Notes under the pieces: model-generated
What the model was told of the DNA's origin: nothing
Databases searched by the model: none
The model's input: only the letters and a program-made list of their open reading frames with translations
Translations under genes and position numbers: made by a program
Part shown: in pieces, positions 11,149 to 22,394 of the stretch
Layout of the letters: each line of letters opens with the position of its first letter
Position numbering within the stretch: the stretch's first letter is position 1
Assembly: GCA_005406025.1 (NCBI GenBank)
Contig: BGZK01000018.1
Location: 558,001 to 622,000 of the forward strand
Direction of reading: 5' to 3'
DNA from: Eumeta japonica
Lineage: Eukaryota > Arthropoda > Insecta > Lepidoptera > Psychidae
Length of the DNA: 64,000 nucleotides

Positions 11149-11277
11149 ATGGCGAGGTGCGTTGACTTGCTGTCTCTGGTTTTGATGATTTCACTATTAA
11201 TTTATGGAAAATGCTTTTGCAATTTCGCATTTTACAAATTCTTTCCGGACGCATGTCGACACATTTTCATTGGTTAA
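11149..11277 (+). CDS. Candidate short secreted-type peptide or first exon
   Basis: After a CpG-enriched stretch (about 10,940-11,145) the context GTCCATGG opens a 42-residue frame. It begins MARCVDLLSLVLMISLLIYG, an amino-terminal pattern typical of a signal peptide, then KCFCNFAFYK and a short cysteine-containing tail ending HIFIG before TAA. Seen: the frame and its hydrophobic core. Inferred: secretion. No strong splice donor lies within it, only a weak GTTAAA near the stop, so either it is a very small protein or a chance frame. No family is recognised. Confidence 0.22.
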   Translation: MARCVDLLSLVLMISLLIYGKCFCNFAFYKFFPDACRHIFIG

Positions 11278-12389
11278 ATGTAGTAATTGGTTTGTTAACA
11301 TGTAATGTGCGTATTTTGTTACATAACCGAATTGTAATATATAATTTAAATTTAAATTATATGTTTGATATATGTGACTTCAAGCGTTGACCGTTCTTAA
11401 GGTATCGTTTAGTGCTAATGTCCCCTATGCCCATTATCACGTCACAGAACAGAAAATGGCCCTTAAATAAAAATAACTTTTGTTATTCGAAATACTTCCG
11501 ATAAAAGAAGTGCAATTTCTTCGTGATTATTTGTTGTAAAAGATTTGTGTCATATAACTACACATTCGATGACAATAAATATGTTAGGGAGACAAATTTA
11601 CACTTGCAATTATTATAGTTTGACAATGTAATCACCTATCATCCAAAGCGGTGATGTTATTAAATACACGTTCTTGAAGGTCTTATTTTGTTCTAGACCG
11701 TTCTTTTTGTGTATACAGAAAAAGAAAATATGTTATAAATATATTGCAGTTCTTACAAAGAGCATAATAGATAAGAAGTTACGGAAAGAACATAACTAAG
11801 TGTTAATGATGGCTTATGTTTCATCAAGATTACCTCACGCGATGAATATGTGGTACGCGAGTCGTAAGTCAGTGTCCGGTTGTCGTTATACGCTTTCCCC
11901 GATGCGCACGCGCCGAGGTCTGACCGGCGACCCCTGCCGCGTCAGGTTTGTGACCCAGCAGATCACATCATATTATAATATTGCACGTAATTTCCTCATT
12001 TAAAAATTATTCTTGAAATTATACGATATATACGGAAATTTCAAACACTAGCAAAGGAAGATGTGTACTTTATCAACAGCACATCATAATTCGATTAGCA
12101 AGTAAAATTATAATACTTGTCATATAATGTTTACCCCTTCTAATAATAGTATGTAAATTCACAAAGCTATAAGTTTGTTGATTTTTTATTTTTTTATTTA
12201 ACGCGAAAACTACGATATACTTTAGTGGCCATAGATAAACCACGTAACGCATTCCCCATACTTTTTTAACCCCTCCGTCTCTACTAGCTATACTAGTGAC
12301 GCCATGAGAACATTTAGTCAACCCCTACTCTTATGAATATTATGAGATAAGTAACTTTTAATTCCATTAAAAAATTAAATTTAAATTAA
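11278..12389. other. No gene recognised; possible decayed repeat near 12.2-12.35 kb
   Basis: Mostly AT-rich. Around 12,230-12,330 the text AACCACGTAACGC.. AACCCCTCCGTC.. GTCAACCCCTA resembles the C-rich ends of DNA-transposon derivatives, but no partner repeat was found. Confidence 0.3.
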
Positions 12390-14929
12390 ATTAGCCGAAT
12401 CCGACGAGGATATCTTCTACCTGTGAAACTTGTATCGACAACATCTATACAAATATTGAACCACAGGAGAAATTTATTATTCGAAATTTAAAATCAGACC
12501 ACAGCGTCAATTTGTGTCTTTTAGAATATCGGTTGACAAAAATCTTAAAAGAAACATAATTTGTGTACCGGTGAACGAAAAGCCTTATTCAATTTAGAGA
12601 AAATATCATACGGAGAGTTCCGGAGTTTCAGTGCTGTGATGATTCCAATAAGATGTATAATCTAATGTTTAACATGATAAAATGGAATATGATAATGTAT
12701 TTAAAGTGAAAAATGTTAAAATAAATAAAAAATTGTCATTTAGCGATTGGGCAACAGTGGGAATTTATAAAAGTAGAAGAAGACTGTATGAGCTTTATGA
12801 CGAGAGAACTTTTAATAATAGCGAGAGTTTTGCCAAATATATAACAAATTACTCAAAAATTTTTAAACGTGTTTGCATCGCGGCTAAAGCCAAACACATA
12901 AATAGTAAAATAAAAAATAGTAATAATGTTATGAAAACGACTTGGGGTGTCATAAAGAACGAGACTGGAAAAATTAGGAGCCGAGTTATTGACTTTAAAC
13001 TTAAGTTAGATGACAAAACCTTGAATGAAGACACGGAGGTTGCTAAGGCCTTTGAAACGTTCTTTACTGACATTCCTGTTTTCACCACGAGTTCTCTTAA
13101 CTCATCTCCCGCTCTTGCCGAATCATTACTGAGGAATAGTTCGATTTGTGATATTAATTTGGAATTTAAATTTAAACATGTTAGTTCTGAAGAAGTTATC
13201 AAAACGTTTAAATCTCTAGACATGAAGAGAACTGCTGACATTCATGGTCTTTCTATTATATATTGTAAACTCAATTATAGATTATATTGCGCCATTTGGC
13301 GTTTATCTTTAATAAGTGTTTAGATGATGGCGTGTTTCCCGATTTGATGAAAGATAGTAAAGTAATTCCATTATTTAAAGGCGGTAGTGCATCAAGCCCC
13401 AATAACTTTAGACCTATATCTATATTACCGTCACTTAGCAAAATATTCGAAAAATTAATCCTAAAGCAGTTGTTAGCACATTTTATACCAATAAATTAAT
13501 GTCAAATAAACAATTCGGTTTTACTCGGGTCGCTCAACAATCGATGCTGGCGTTGAGCTTGTGCAACATATTTTTGGAGCCTGGGAGGATTCGCGAGATG
13601 CAATTAGCATATTTTGCGATCTCTCAAGGCTTTTGATTGTGTTCATCATGAAACTCTGATCGGGAAACTACGTCACTATGGAGTAACAGGCCGGGCACTC
13701 GACCTTCTGAAGTATTTGAGTAACAGGGTTCAGAGGGTTGATGTCAATGGTAAGAAATCGTCGGGATCCATAGTTCACATGGGTGTACCGCAGGGATCAA
13801 TTCTTGGTCCCTTTCTCTTTTAGTCTACATAAATGATTTGCCTAGCCTTGTTGAGGATGCTCATGAGATAGTATTGTTTGCAGATGATACTTCTTTGTTA
13901 TTCAAAGTTAAAGACAACAGCCTACTTATGACGATGTGAACAATGCTATCTCTAAGGTAGAGATGGTTTACTGCAAATAACTTACTTCTTAATGAAATGA
14001 AAACAAAATGTATGAATTCTCACTTCCAAATGTAAGACATGGATCTGGAACTGTTTCAGTACGCAACAAAATTGGAGTTTGTTAATTCTACAGTGTTCCT
14101 AGGAATTACTTTAGATGACAGGCTTCAATGGGGTCCTCATATAAGTAAGTTGGCGAAAAGGCTTAGCTCTGCCGCCTATGCTGTCAAAAAATGAGAATTT
14201 ATCGGATGTCAGAGCTGCCAGATTGGTTTATTTTGGCTGTTTCCATAGTCTAATGTCGTATGGTATCTTGCTCTGGGAAACGCCGGATATTCAGAAAATT
14301 TTCGTGTTGCAGAAGCGGGCCGTTCGCGCAATTTACAAGCTCGGACCTCGTACATCCCTTAGAAATAAGTTTAAGGAAATTGGAATTTTAACCCTGGCAT
14401 CTCAATTCATTTATGAAAATTTATTACATGTAAAAAATTTAGAAATGTTTAAAGAAATAGTAGTCGACATAATCTCAATACCAAAATAAAAATAAACTGA
14501 ATTCACATGTTAGTCGACTAAGTAAAGTCTCAAATTCATTCAGAGGGCTCTGTGTGCGCCTATTCAATAAGGTTCCTGTAGATATACAAGATTTACCTAC
14601 ATAAATTTAAGAGTGTTATTAAACAATCACTCAGTAAAAAGGGTACTATGCAATTTCAGAATATTTAGAAGACAAAATCAATGGGCATAAGCGGCTCGAC
14701 CTCTTACCGGGCTGTGTCATTCTAATTTGTTTTGTATTTGTTTTGGCTATGTATGTGCAAATTAGAAAAGAGCTACCCTTAAGTTTCTTGCTCGTTCTTC
14801 TTGAGGAAAACTGCCTTCCGAACGAGCAGTAAAGTGTAAATTCACAAAATATGATGACGTATTTCAAGTGTTATTTTGTAACCTATGAAATAAAGATATT
14901 TTGAATTTGAATTTGAATTTGAATTTGAA
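12390..14929 (+). mobile_element. Non-LTR retrotransposon (LINE, CR1/Jockey-type), 5'-truncated
   Basis: A 2.5-kb element runs from the end of an apurinic-type endonuclease domain through a reverse transcriptase and C-terminal region to a tail of TTTGAA repeats (14901-14929). An AATAAAG signal lies about ten bases before the tail. The endonuclease start is missing, so it is truncated at the 5' end. ATTAAAA occurs at both edges (about 12,366 and 14,931) and may be the target-site duplication. The same family is seen as a near-identical 3' copy at 803-1721 and as a much older fragment at 52.5 kb. Assignment to CR1/Jockey-type elements is by motif recognition. Confidence 0.9.
12399..14489 (+). 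pseudogene. LINE polyprotein: endonuclease end, reverse transcriptase, C-terminal region (frameshifted)
   Basis: The endonuclease end is visible at about 12,399-12,513 as TRISSTCETCIDNIYTN and LKSDHSVN, the SDH motif being the catalytic histidine region. A linker follows (12,682-13,245), including DWATVGIYKSRRRLYELY. The RT domain then shows IPLFKGG, NNFRPISILPSLSKIFEKL, QFGFTRGRST (after a shift), FCDLS with AFDCVHHETL (first catalytic Asp), GVPQGSILGP, and FADDTSLLFKV (catalytic Asp pair, about 13,880-13,912). The C-terminal region carries SYGILLWETPDIQKIFVLQ and YKLGPRTSL up to 14,489. Frameshifts occur at least near 13,250, 13,500, 13,625, 13,820 and 14,190, so no functional protein is made. 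The role in an intact element is target-primed reverse transcription of its own RNA. Confidence 0.88.
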
Positions 14930-15785
14930 CGATTAAAATAAATACGAGCAGTTTTACGTATCACAAGGAATCGATAGGTCAGTTATATCGACATGTCCTT
15001 CATCGATCCAACCGGTTTGTCCATTAAAGTTCTGATTTTGAAAATTTCACAGTAGTCCTTTGTTGGATTTGCGTTTTTCGTTGCGGCTTGAATAAAATTT
15101 TCTTGAATCGACCTGCAGCAGAAAATGGAAAAACTAAATACTGTGAGAACGGAAGGGCTACTAGAGAGCTAGACGTTTTGTCTGCTCGCATACGATGAGC
15201 CAAACGACACACGTCACTAACCGGTGCAATTTTTTCAATACATATCGTATAACATACGTGTTTGCGTTAGGTGACACTGGGTCGCATCGATGTCTCTCAT
15301 TATGAAACAGCACGTAATCCGAGAGGATATCATCCTGCCCCGTATTTTTTCTACGGTTCTTATTTAGTACCATTATTTGTGGATGGCCTCTTAAGCTTAA
15401 ACATTGATAACAGACGACGGAAAGTGCCTCGGACCGAAACATAAGGAACATGTAAAAAAAAATATTCGTTTGTTTGTAATTTTTTTGAGCAGAAGTGAGT
15501 GACTAAATGAACTACAAATTTTGCATACAAGAGACGCTACACTTTTGGCTCAAACATAAACAAAACATACGAGTGAAACTTTGTCTATCTCTTTGTTTAT
15601 TATTCATGTTTAATGCGAAATTGCTTGATTAATCAATATCAAATTGCCAAAAGCGAGAAGCTGTAAAAGTAAAAAAAGATCAGTTAGTTCGGTTTTCCTT
15701 CATAGAAAATTATTGAAACTATCAAACATCAATTATACAAACAAAGCAGCTGGGTGTTTGTTAAAGTGTAAGCAATAAGTTACAT
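14930..15785. other. No gene recognised
   Basis: Moderately AT-rich. Overlapping minus-strand frames at 15,024-15,451 have no recognisable domain. Confidence 0.35.
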
Positions 15786-16055
15786 CAATATCTGGAGCAG
15801 GTGGAATCATGAATAGAATCAAGAGCCGATCCGGGATGGAAATCGATAGGTGAGCCGGATTCGTAATACAAAGCGATATTCGGACCAGCTCCGAGAGCAG
15901 TCGAAAACTGATCTGAAACCGAAACTAGAATCGGTGTCAAGATCTTATTAAATAAAAATAACGTCTGCAGCACAATAAAGGTAATATTACCCATATTATC
16001 AATGATTAAGAAAGTTCTTCTAAGTCCCTGTGAACGAACCGCAGGTGAGAGCTAG
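15786..16055 (+). repeat. Non-autonomous Helitron-like repeat, copy 3
   Basis: A purine-rich interior (GGTGGAATCATGAATAGAAT.., GGAAATCGATAGG..) is followed by GTCCCTGTGAACGAACCGCA, GGTGAGAGCTAG and then T. The GTCC.. arm pairs in part with the CCGCAGG-type arm, and the element ends in CTAG before T, exactly the Helitron 3' rule (CTRR, host T). This copy has the best-preserved terminus of the family. The 5' end is not resolved. Confidence 0.45.
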
Positions 16056-16980
16056 TGCAACAAAATATAAAGACAAAAAGGATATATTTTAGTAATTTCT
16101 TCAAGAAAATGTTGTTCCTTCATTCGCGTTTGTACTTTTGAACGTCAATCAGAGCCCATCACTAGGATGGCTAATCTGTTTAGTTTCGCGCATTCAACGT
16201 GAAGTATGTGCATTTTTATAAAGCAGATAGATGCGAAATTATTTTAAAGTTATGATTGTCGTGACGCCCTCGTAAGTACACGGCAGGCCGACGACTGAGC
16301 GCTTTTGCTTCCTCTACTCTTGCAATTGTCTTATAATGCTTATATACTTATTAGATGTTATCGGCTGATTTGTTGGGCGTATTTAAATCTAAAACTGATT
16401 ATTTAACTGTTGATTTAAATATGCTCGCGAATTTCAATTACCCCTTTTCTGGATTCTACGAAAAGATTTTTTTTGTTCGTATAAAAATATCCAACCCACC
16501 ACTGCAAAATTACATTAAACTTCATTCAACCGTTTGAGTGTCATTAAATAACAAATATTCAGATGAACTTTCAAATCTATAATAACAATACTTCTTGTTA
16601 CAGCCCGCTTCGCTGGCATGAATTTAAATTAAATTAAATTATTATTATTTTAGTTTTATTTAATTTATTAATATTAATTATTATAAACGTAGAAAAAATA
16701 ATAATTTATTTAATTTATGGTTTTAATTTCTCCACAGTTTCCAACTACTATTCGTTCTGATATTTTTTTTACATTACAAATTATTTTTTAAATGACAATA
16801 AATGCATTTTTGTATAATATAAAAATACAGACAATGCTAACAATTAGAATATATGGATGGCATTGTGTGCGCTTATTTAGCATTTTTGTTTTCTTTTAGC
16901 AAATAGAAAAGGAAGATTTGATTACTATACGCATAATCAGCTTATCAGATGGTGAATGAGACCTTTTCATTAAATTTTAG
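16056..16980. other. No gene recognised; very AT-rich
   Basis: Contains a long ATTAAATT-type low-complexity stretch (16,620-16,720). The preceding ACAGCCCGCTTCGCTGG (about 16,601-16,617) resembles a Helitron 3' hairpin read on the minus strand, but no matching end was found. Confidence 0.35.
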
Positions 16981-17176
16981 GAATCACGTCCAGTGTTTCA
17001 TCTGCACAGAAGTTAGCTACAAAACTCGTGCTAGGGCTGTTCGTGTTGCTTTTGTCACGCATGATGTCACGATTCCTTATGTGAAAAATTCAAAGAAGGG
17101 CCATGGTTATGATCTAACTTGGGACATAGTTCAGTGGTCTTACATAAGAGTTTATAATGTGAAAAAAATTAATTGA
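16981..17176 (+). CDS. Weak candidate terminal exon
   Basis: A splice-acceptor-like CATTAAATTTTAG ends at 16980. The frame that follows reads NHVQCFICTEVSYKTRARAV and later GYDLTWDIVQWSYIRVYNV before TGA at 17174-17176. AATAAA occurs at 17184-17189, eight bases after the stop. Residue composition is more balanced than most chance frames here. No family is recognised, and without an upstream partner exon this is speculative. Confidence 0.2.
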
Positions 17177-18989
17177 CTGAAATAATAAAAAGCAACTGCC
17201 ATGGGATACAAAATATAAGATGAGATTTCTAGTACTATGTTCATACGTATATATATGTATTTTAATTTTGCTATAAATTGCAATAAAAACACCATTGCAA
17301 CGATTTAAAAACTAAAGTTATTTTTAACTGTGACTATGTATCTTTATTATTTTTGTTTCTTAATTAACATTCCTTTTAAATGTTGTGTTTAACATGATTT
17401 AATTTCAAACGACAAATTAAGTTTCCAACACATCCTTGATTCTTTATTGATTTAATTTATTTCAGTAGAAAAATAAATATTAATACACACGTTAAGTGAT
17501 ACAACACACAACACGCTAATAAATTCATCTATAATTCGGTGTTCAGGGTCTCTAATTTTTAATGCAACCTTAATGTTTGACTAGAGGTTATGAGTCACGT
17601 TTCTGTTTAAGTTTTGAAAAATTATTCAGTCTAAGTACCAAATATTTATATTTTTTCGATTTCACATTCCAATAAAATAATTCTACCCCAATTTATGACG
17701 AACTAAGAAATGCATATTGTCGTCAAACAAATTATCATTCGTTCAAACACATTGAATAAAATTCCGATCTCGAGCTGTAAAAGTTAATTTAGGAATTGCT
17801 CAGCCGGAAAGTGATTCGAACATCGACCTTTGTGTTTGAAGCAAGCGTCTGTTCTGTCGAGCAACGAGGGCTATTTTTTTAGGTTTCAGATCGACAAAAG
17901 ATTCTAGTTCGGTTCATGAGTGAGTTATTAAGAAAAAAATTTCACAAAAGAAAATGATACAGACTTTTAAGGAAAGGAATCCGAGTAAAAGATGTAACAA
18001 CCAAGACCAAAAGTTCGGAAAGCGAATGGAGAGAACGCACATCAAAAGTGAAACATTGTTGAGACAATAGAAGGGCGAGTCAGACAAAGAAAATTATCAA
18101 ATAACAGCAGTACAAAAGATGAAATGATGATATTAAAGGTACACGTGTCAAGCTCATTACCAGTGATGGTCCGATGCAGAAAAATAGACGGAAACAGTAG
18201 ACGATGTTTAAATATTCATTGAACATTAACGATGGAAATGAATATTATTTAAACTTTAGTTATTCGGCCTCTAAAAATATCATACTACACGCATTATTAT
18301 GCATATCTAACATTTTATTACACTGACGCAAAACGGGCAATGTAAAAACTGTCAATAAAATTTATTACAGATACAAAATTAAATAAAAGTTAAACATTTA
18401 TCTGCAAACCATAAACAGCATTAGGTCTGTGAAAGTGTATACAACTGTCCGGCGTGTCTAGTTTGAATCGACTTTCTATTGTCCTGGTAAAGGAGAGTGA
18501 TGGCGAACGATTTGCTCGAACCAGAAATTATCTTGTAACCAAGAATGTATCAATACATATATTACACGGATACAGTATATAATGCAGTATGTTGGAAAAA
18601 TATTGAATCAAAATGAAGCAGATAGTGAATATTGCGTAAAATTAAGTAGAATTGTTTGGTAGGTACCTAAATTTAGAATGAGTAGTTCAAGGGGCACTCG
18701 GCGTCATGTATCTGGTCTATCAAATCGCATTCCAATCGGATGTTCCGTCTATAAAACACAACTAGCGTCAACCTCGAAAGTTTGAAGAAGTAAACAGTTT
18801 CCGGCAATAGAAGATGTTTCATGTTATTTTTGTGATGTTAATGAAAATGTGCCTCATTTTTCTCCAACAGGCTGTAATAATGTTAATCGTTGCGAAATTT
18901 TCTATTTTGTAATTAATTTTAAGTGGTAATGTAAGGTAGAGGCATAAAAACATTGGATATAAACTGAAAAATTGTATCTCAATTCATTA
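17177..18989. other. No gene recognised
   Basis: AT-rich, with a mildly purine-rich stretch around 17,930-18,140. No coding domain or clear repeat. Confidence 0.35.
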
Positions 18990-19145
18990 GTTTCGAGCGG
19001 AATAAAAACCGATGGTGGGCCAGTGATTAACGGCTTCGCCTTCAAATCAAAATATACCGGATTCGACCCGCACGTGTACGGGGAATTTACCAAAGCAATC
19101 TGCGTGCCTCGGAGAACATGTTGAGTTGTTCGTTCCGGACGTTAA
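18990..19145 (+). mobile_element. tRNA-derived SINE, copy 2
   Basis: A tRNA-like head with GTGGGCCAGTGATTAACGGC (A-box region, about 19,015-19,034) and GGATTCGACCC (B box, 19,059-19,069) is followed by CTCGGAGAACATGTTGAG (about 19,109-19,126). That tail is a diverged form of the tail module in the SINE at 4.1-4.37 kb (GAGGGCACGTTAAG). Orientation is opposite to that copy. This gives two independent head-plus-tail copies of one SINE design. The 3' end is not resolved. Confidence 0.5.
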
Positions 19146-19394
19146 CATACAATTGACGACGAAGTTCACAATTGTTTCCTCGTGATACTTAATTGTTTTA
19201 AGTACAATACATATAAAATATACAAGATGTATATTATATTTATCTAGTCATAGGAAATCGACACTTTTTGAATGTGTATTAATAGTTTGTAGAAGAAATA
19301 ATGTAGTATAATATAATAAATAAAGCTGCTTATATTTCAGATATTCAGATTCAGAGGTTTTTTTTTTGTGACGCGACAAAACATGGCATTCGCT

Positions 19395-19545
19395 TTTAAA
19401 ACCGGTACCACTCATATCGTAACCGCGGTCACCAACCCGCCATATAGCCAAGCGTGATGACATGATAAAATCCCTCTCAAAAGTAGCCACGAAAATACAT
19501 GAGAGGGTTGGGAAGGGCTTACGTCCAGTAATGGATGTTCTGTAG
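19395..19545 (+). repeat. RTE-like retrotransposon 3' tail fragment
   Basis: CGGTCACCAACCCGCC, then GCGTGATGAC and AGGGCTTACGTCCAGTAATG occur in order. This resembles the GTCCAGCAGTGGA-type 3' untranslated end common to RTE-type LINEs and their SINEs in Lepidoptera. Recognition is by pattern from general knowledge, with no second copy in the window. Confidence 0.35.
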
Positions 19546-20424
19546 TTAAAACATACCAACAAATTGAGATACACGATAAGGATTGCTACGTTGTCAATTC
19601 CAATCGCGGCCTTGTGCACCGACGAATGAAGAATTATATCATTGGTGTTGTGCCGATATCGGCGGTGCGCTTTGTCGGTGCCGGCTCCGGGTATCGGCCG
19701 ATGAAGGACCGCTTATTGTTCGGAGTACTTCTTTAGTAGTCGTTTAAGATACTTTTTTTTCCAAGTTCATATCTAGATCTAGGAAGCACAAAGATTGTTT
19801 TAGAGTAAAAATTCATTGCTTTTCTTAACAGTATTAGCAATGAATACCCGTTTCGTATCTGAATTCATAATTCTACACTGTAATTTTTTTTTATTACGGC
19901 TTAGCAATTATTCGCCTCTATCCATCTTAAAGTTATGAATTCCGATTTTATCGTGCGCCATATCATGCTAACTTTTATTACAAAAACTAAAACGATTAGC
20001 ATCTCTTAAAACTCCCAACATTTTTAATAATCCTAGCTATAGCTGTGGATAGAACTGTTGTTTCAGTGCGAAATATAGTATTCTTTAATTAAAAATATTT
20101 AAAAAATGATCGGTTTGAATATGACTCGTCTTCCAAGCTCGCCAGAAAGCAGTTTATGCCTAATAGACGCCCTTCAATGGTTTGTTATGATCAGGAAATT
20201 GATTTTACAAATTGCATAAAGACTTCTTGTAACAATTCCAACGACGATGTAGTAAAACTCAAGTAAATATTATTCATTAGATATTGTCTTTGTAAATTGA
20301 AAACAAAACAATTTTTTTATCCACGTTAATAACATAAACTTTTATCTAAATTGTTTAAGTATCGTTCCGGTGGAAAACGTCTTACGTGAACGGATCTGTA
20401 TCGGTTTTAAAATTAATGTAGTTC
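19546..20424. other. No gene recognised
   Basis: AT-rich apart from a short GC-richer piece at 19,655-19,710 (GCCGATATCGGCGGTGCG). No coding signature. Confidence 0.35.
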
Positions 20425-20560
20425 GTGCACTCGGACCACGCGAGCGAGGACGTCGGCGACGTGTCCGCCTGCCAACAACTCACGCGCCCGACCTGCACAT
20501 GCGCACGACAGTCCGAGCGAAGCGGTGCGAACCTAATATCGTATGCGACTAATGTCATAC
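20425..20560. other. CpG-rich patch
   Basis: CpG-dense DNA open in several frames on both strands, as GC-rich DNA tends to be. No frame shows a domain. Possible promoter or 5' exon, or a decayed element. Just downstream, GATCGAGATTTTAATAG occurs twice (about 20,646 and 20,732), a short local duplication. Confidence 0.28.
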
Positions 20561-20765
20561 ATATCAACGAGCGTTCGACGTTACTTGGCAATCATTTCCT
20601 TTTGTTGTCTGAAAAAAAAGGCTATCTTAAGCGTAATTTGAAAATGATCGAGATTTTAATAGGTACAATCCTTGACGATGTTTAATTAAAAAAAATAAAT
20701 TTGGCAGATTATCTAAAGCGTATCTTAAGTGATCGAGATTTTAATAGACGTGACTTTTTGTGTTA

Positions 20766-20963
20766 GGGCCTCTTCCATCATCGCTTTTAAAACAGACGTT
20801 TAACAAAAACTCTCTTTTAAAATAAAATTTACTTTCCATGTTCTCATTTTAAGGGGTTTTAGCTCGAACGACCGCCGAAAAGAGAAAATGGAAAGCAAAT
20901 TTTATTTTAAGTAGGTAATTTTTTGTTAAATGTGTGTTTAACTGGACGTGGTGGAAGAGGCCC
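20766..20963. mobile_element. MITE, hairpin type, TA-flanked
   Basis: GGGCCTCTTCCA at 20766-20777 is inverted exactly at 20952-20963, with TA on both outer sides. Inside, the arms keep pairing with interruptions (TTTAACAAAAA, AAAATAAAATTT, CTTTCCAT and their complements), so nearly the whole 198-bp unit folds on itself. This is a miniature inverted-repeat element. The TA flanks suit Tc1/mariner-type mobilisation. A TTA/TAA flank reading (Harbinger-like) is the alternative. Confidence 0.75.
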
Positions 20964-21817
20964 TAAATTTAATTTAAAAAAAAGTACTTTGGCTTATGAC
21001 ATTTCGGGTGAAATCTAATCTAAATCTAAAAGTATTACAATTAATGCAATTCAATATATATCTTTTGTTTTTACTACTCGATAGCAATGTAAAACGAAAA
21101 AAAAAATAATCAATAAATTAATGAAGATATTATTTAGATACGTTACGAATCAATTTAATCCAATGTTTATGGAAGGTGCTATGCATTATAAATACGAATA
21201 TTGTTTTAAATTGAACAGCATTTTTACATTTGTTTCCGCATTTCACTTCGCCGAGGTTGTCGAATTCAATCGTTCGAGCCCACATTATACACGCCTAAAT
21301 ATAATTTCGTCAGCAACAAGAAACGTTAATATTAAACCGAGTGGTTCCATTTTCATTAGAAAAACCATATTTAGCGGGTTTTTGAGAATCAAATATTTTT
21401 TAATATCTATAATTATTCATAGCAAATAGTTTTTGCATTTTTATTAATACATACAGAAGTTTTTTAAATGGTGAGACAAATTCCTAATCGTTTTTCAATG
21501 GTACCTGATGGAGGTTCTTCTAATTTATTTTTTCTTTTATTTTTACGCGATAGAGAAATAAGTTTCATGCAAGTAATATTTTTAATCCGTTACTGAAAAC
21601 TATCCTTAACTGATTTTTAATTATGCTATCCAAAAATAATTGTAATTTTCAATTGTTCTACTATCATTTCCAGTAACAAATCCCATTATATCAATTGAAA
21701 ACTGATACGTTAATATTTAAAAGCATATCAATAATTATGTATTCTATTTCTAAAAAAAATATAATATTAACAGTTAATATTCACGTGATACGCTTATAAC
21801 TAAGGTTAGTTTGAATA
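20964..21817. other. No gene recognised
   Basis: AT-rich. A 102-codon frame at 21,121-21,429 has no recognisable domain and a phenylalanine/isoleucine-rich composition, so it is treated as chance. Confidence 0.35.
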
Positions 21818-21908
21818 AAGTACATTCGTATAAAATTGTAATTATAACTATCACATGATAGTTATAATTCAATAAAATTTGAATTATAACTATCATTTGA
21901 ATGTACTT
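21818..21908. repeat. Nested inverted repeats
   Basis: AATTATAACTATCA at 21840-21853 is inverted at 21856-21869 with a two-base loop and then repeated directly at 21882-21895. The whole is bracketed by AAGTACATTC (21818-21827) and its exact complement (21899-21908). This may be the collapsed ends of a small inverted-repeat element. Confidence 0.65.
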
Positions 21909-22394
21909 CATACACAAGACGTTCGCCAGCGTTAAACTGTTCAATGTTATCTATGAAGTTCAGATCGATTCAAATCGCTCCACGACCGCTAATCCCGATG
22001 CGGTGTTCGGCAAAACGTATAGTGCTATTAAAGATTTATGTGCACCATGCCCCGCTATTGCGCAACCAAATTGCTGCTTTCGACATCCATTCGGAACTGT
22101 TGCGTTTTACGCGCACTGTCATTAATGGTTTTATTTTTATTTTCATATGGTAACACTGCCGCGTGATCTGAATATGGAATAATATATTCAAAATATACGC
22201 GTAAAACATGTCGTAAAATTGATGCAATATTTTGTCTCTTTAGCAGTTTCATGTTCGTGTTTGGCTGACCTATTACGAAGTGCAGAAAATTGTTTAAAAT
22301 TATTATTTTTTTTATCAATTCGTAATTATTTTTTGAACAAATATGAAATGGACAATACGAAAATTTGACTTAATCAAATAACAATACACAAAAA
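21909..22394. other. No gene recognised
   Basis: Short overlapping frames on both strands with no domain. Confidence 0.35.

Noticed and set aside
18749..18908. TATAAAA followed by a 32-codon hydrophobic frame (ATG near 18,813)
   Set aside because: AT-rich DNA readily gives TATA boxes and short hydrophobic frames. There is no donor site, cysteine pattern or CpG-rich leader.
21121..21429. 102-codon plus-strand frame
   Set aside because: Isoleucine/phenylalanine-rich chance composition with no domain.
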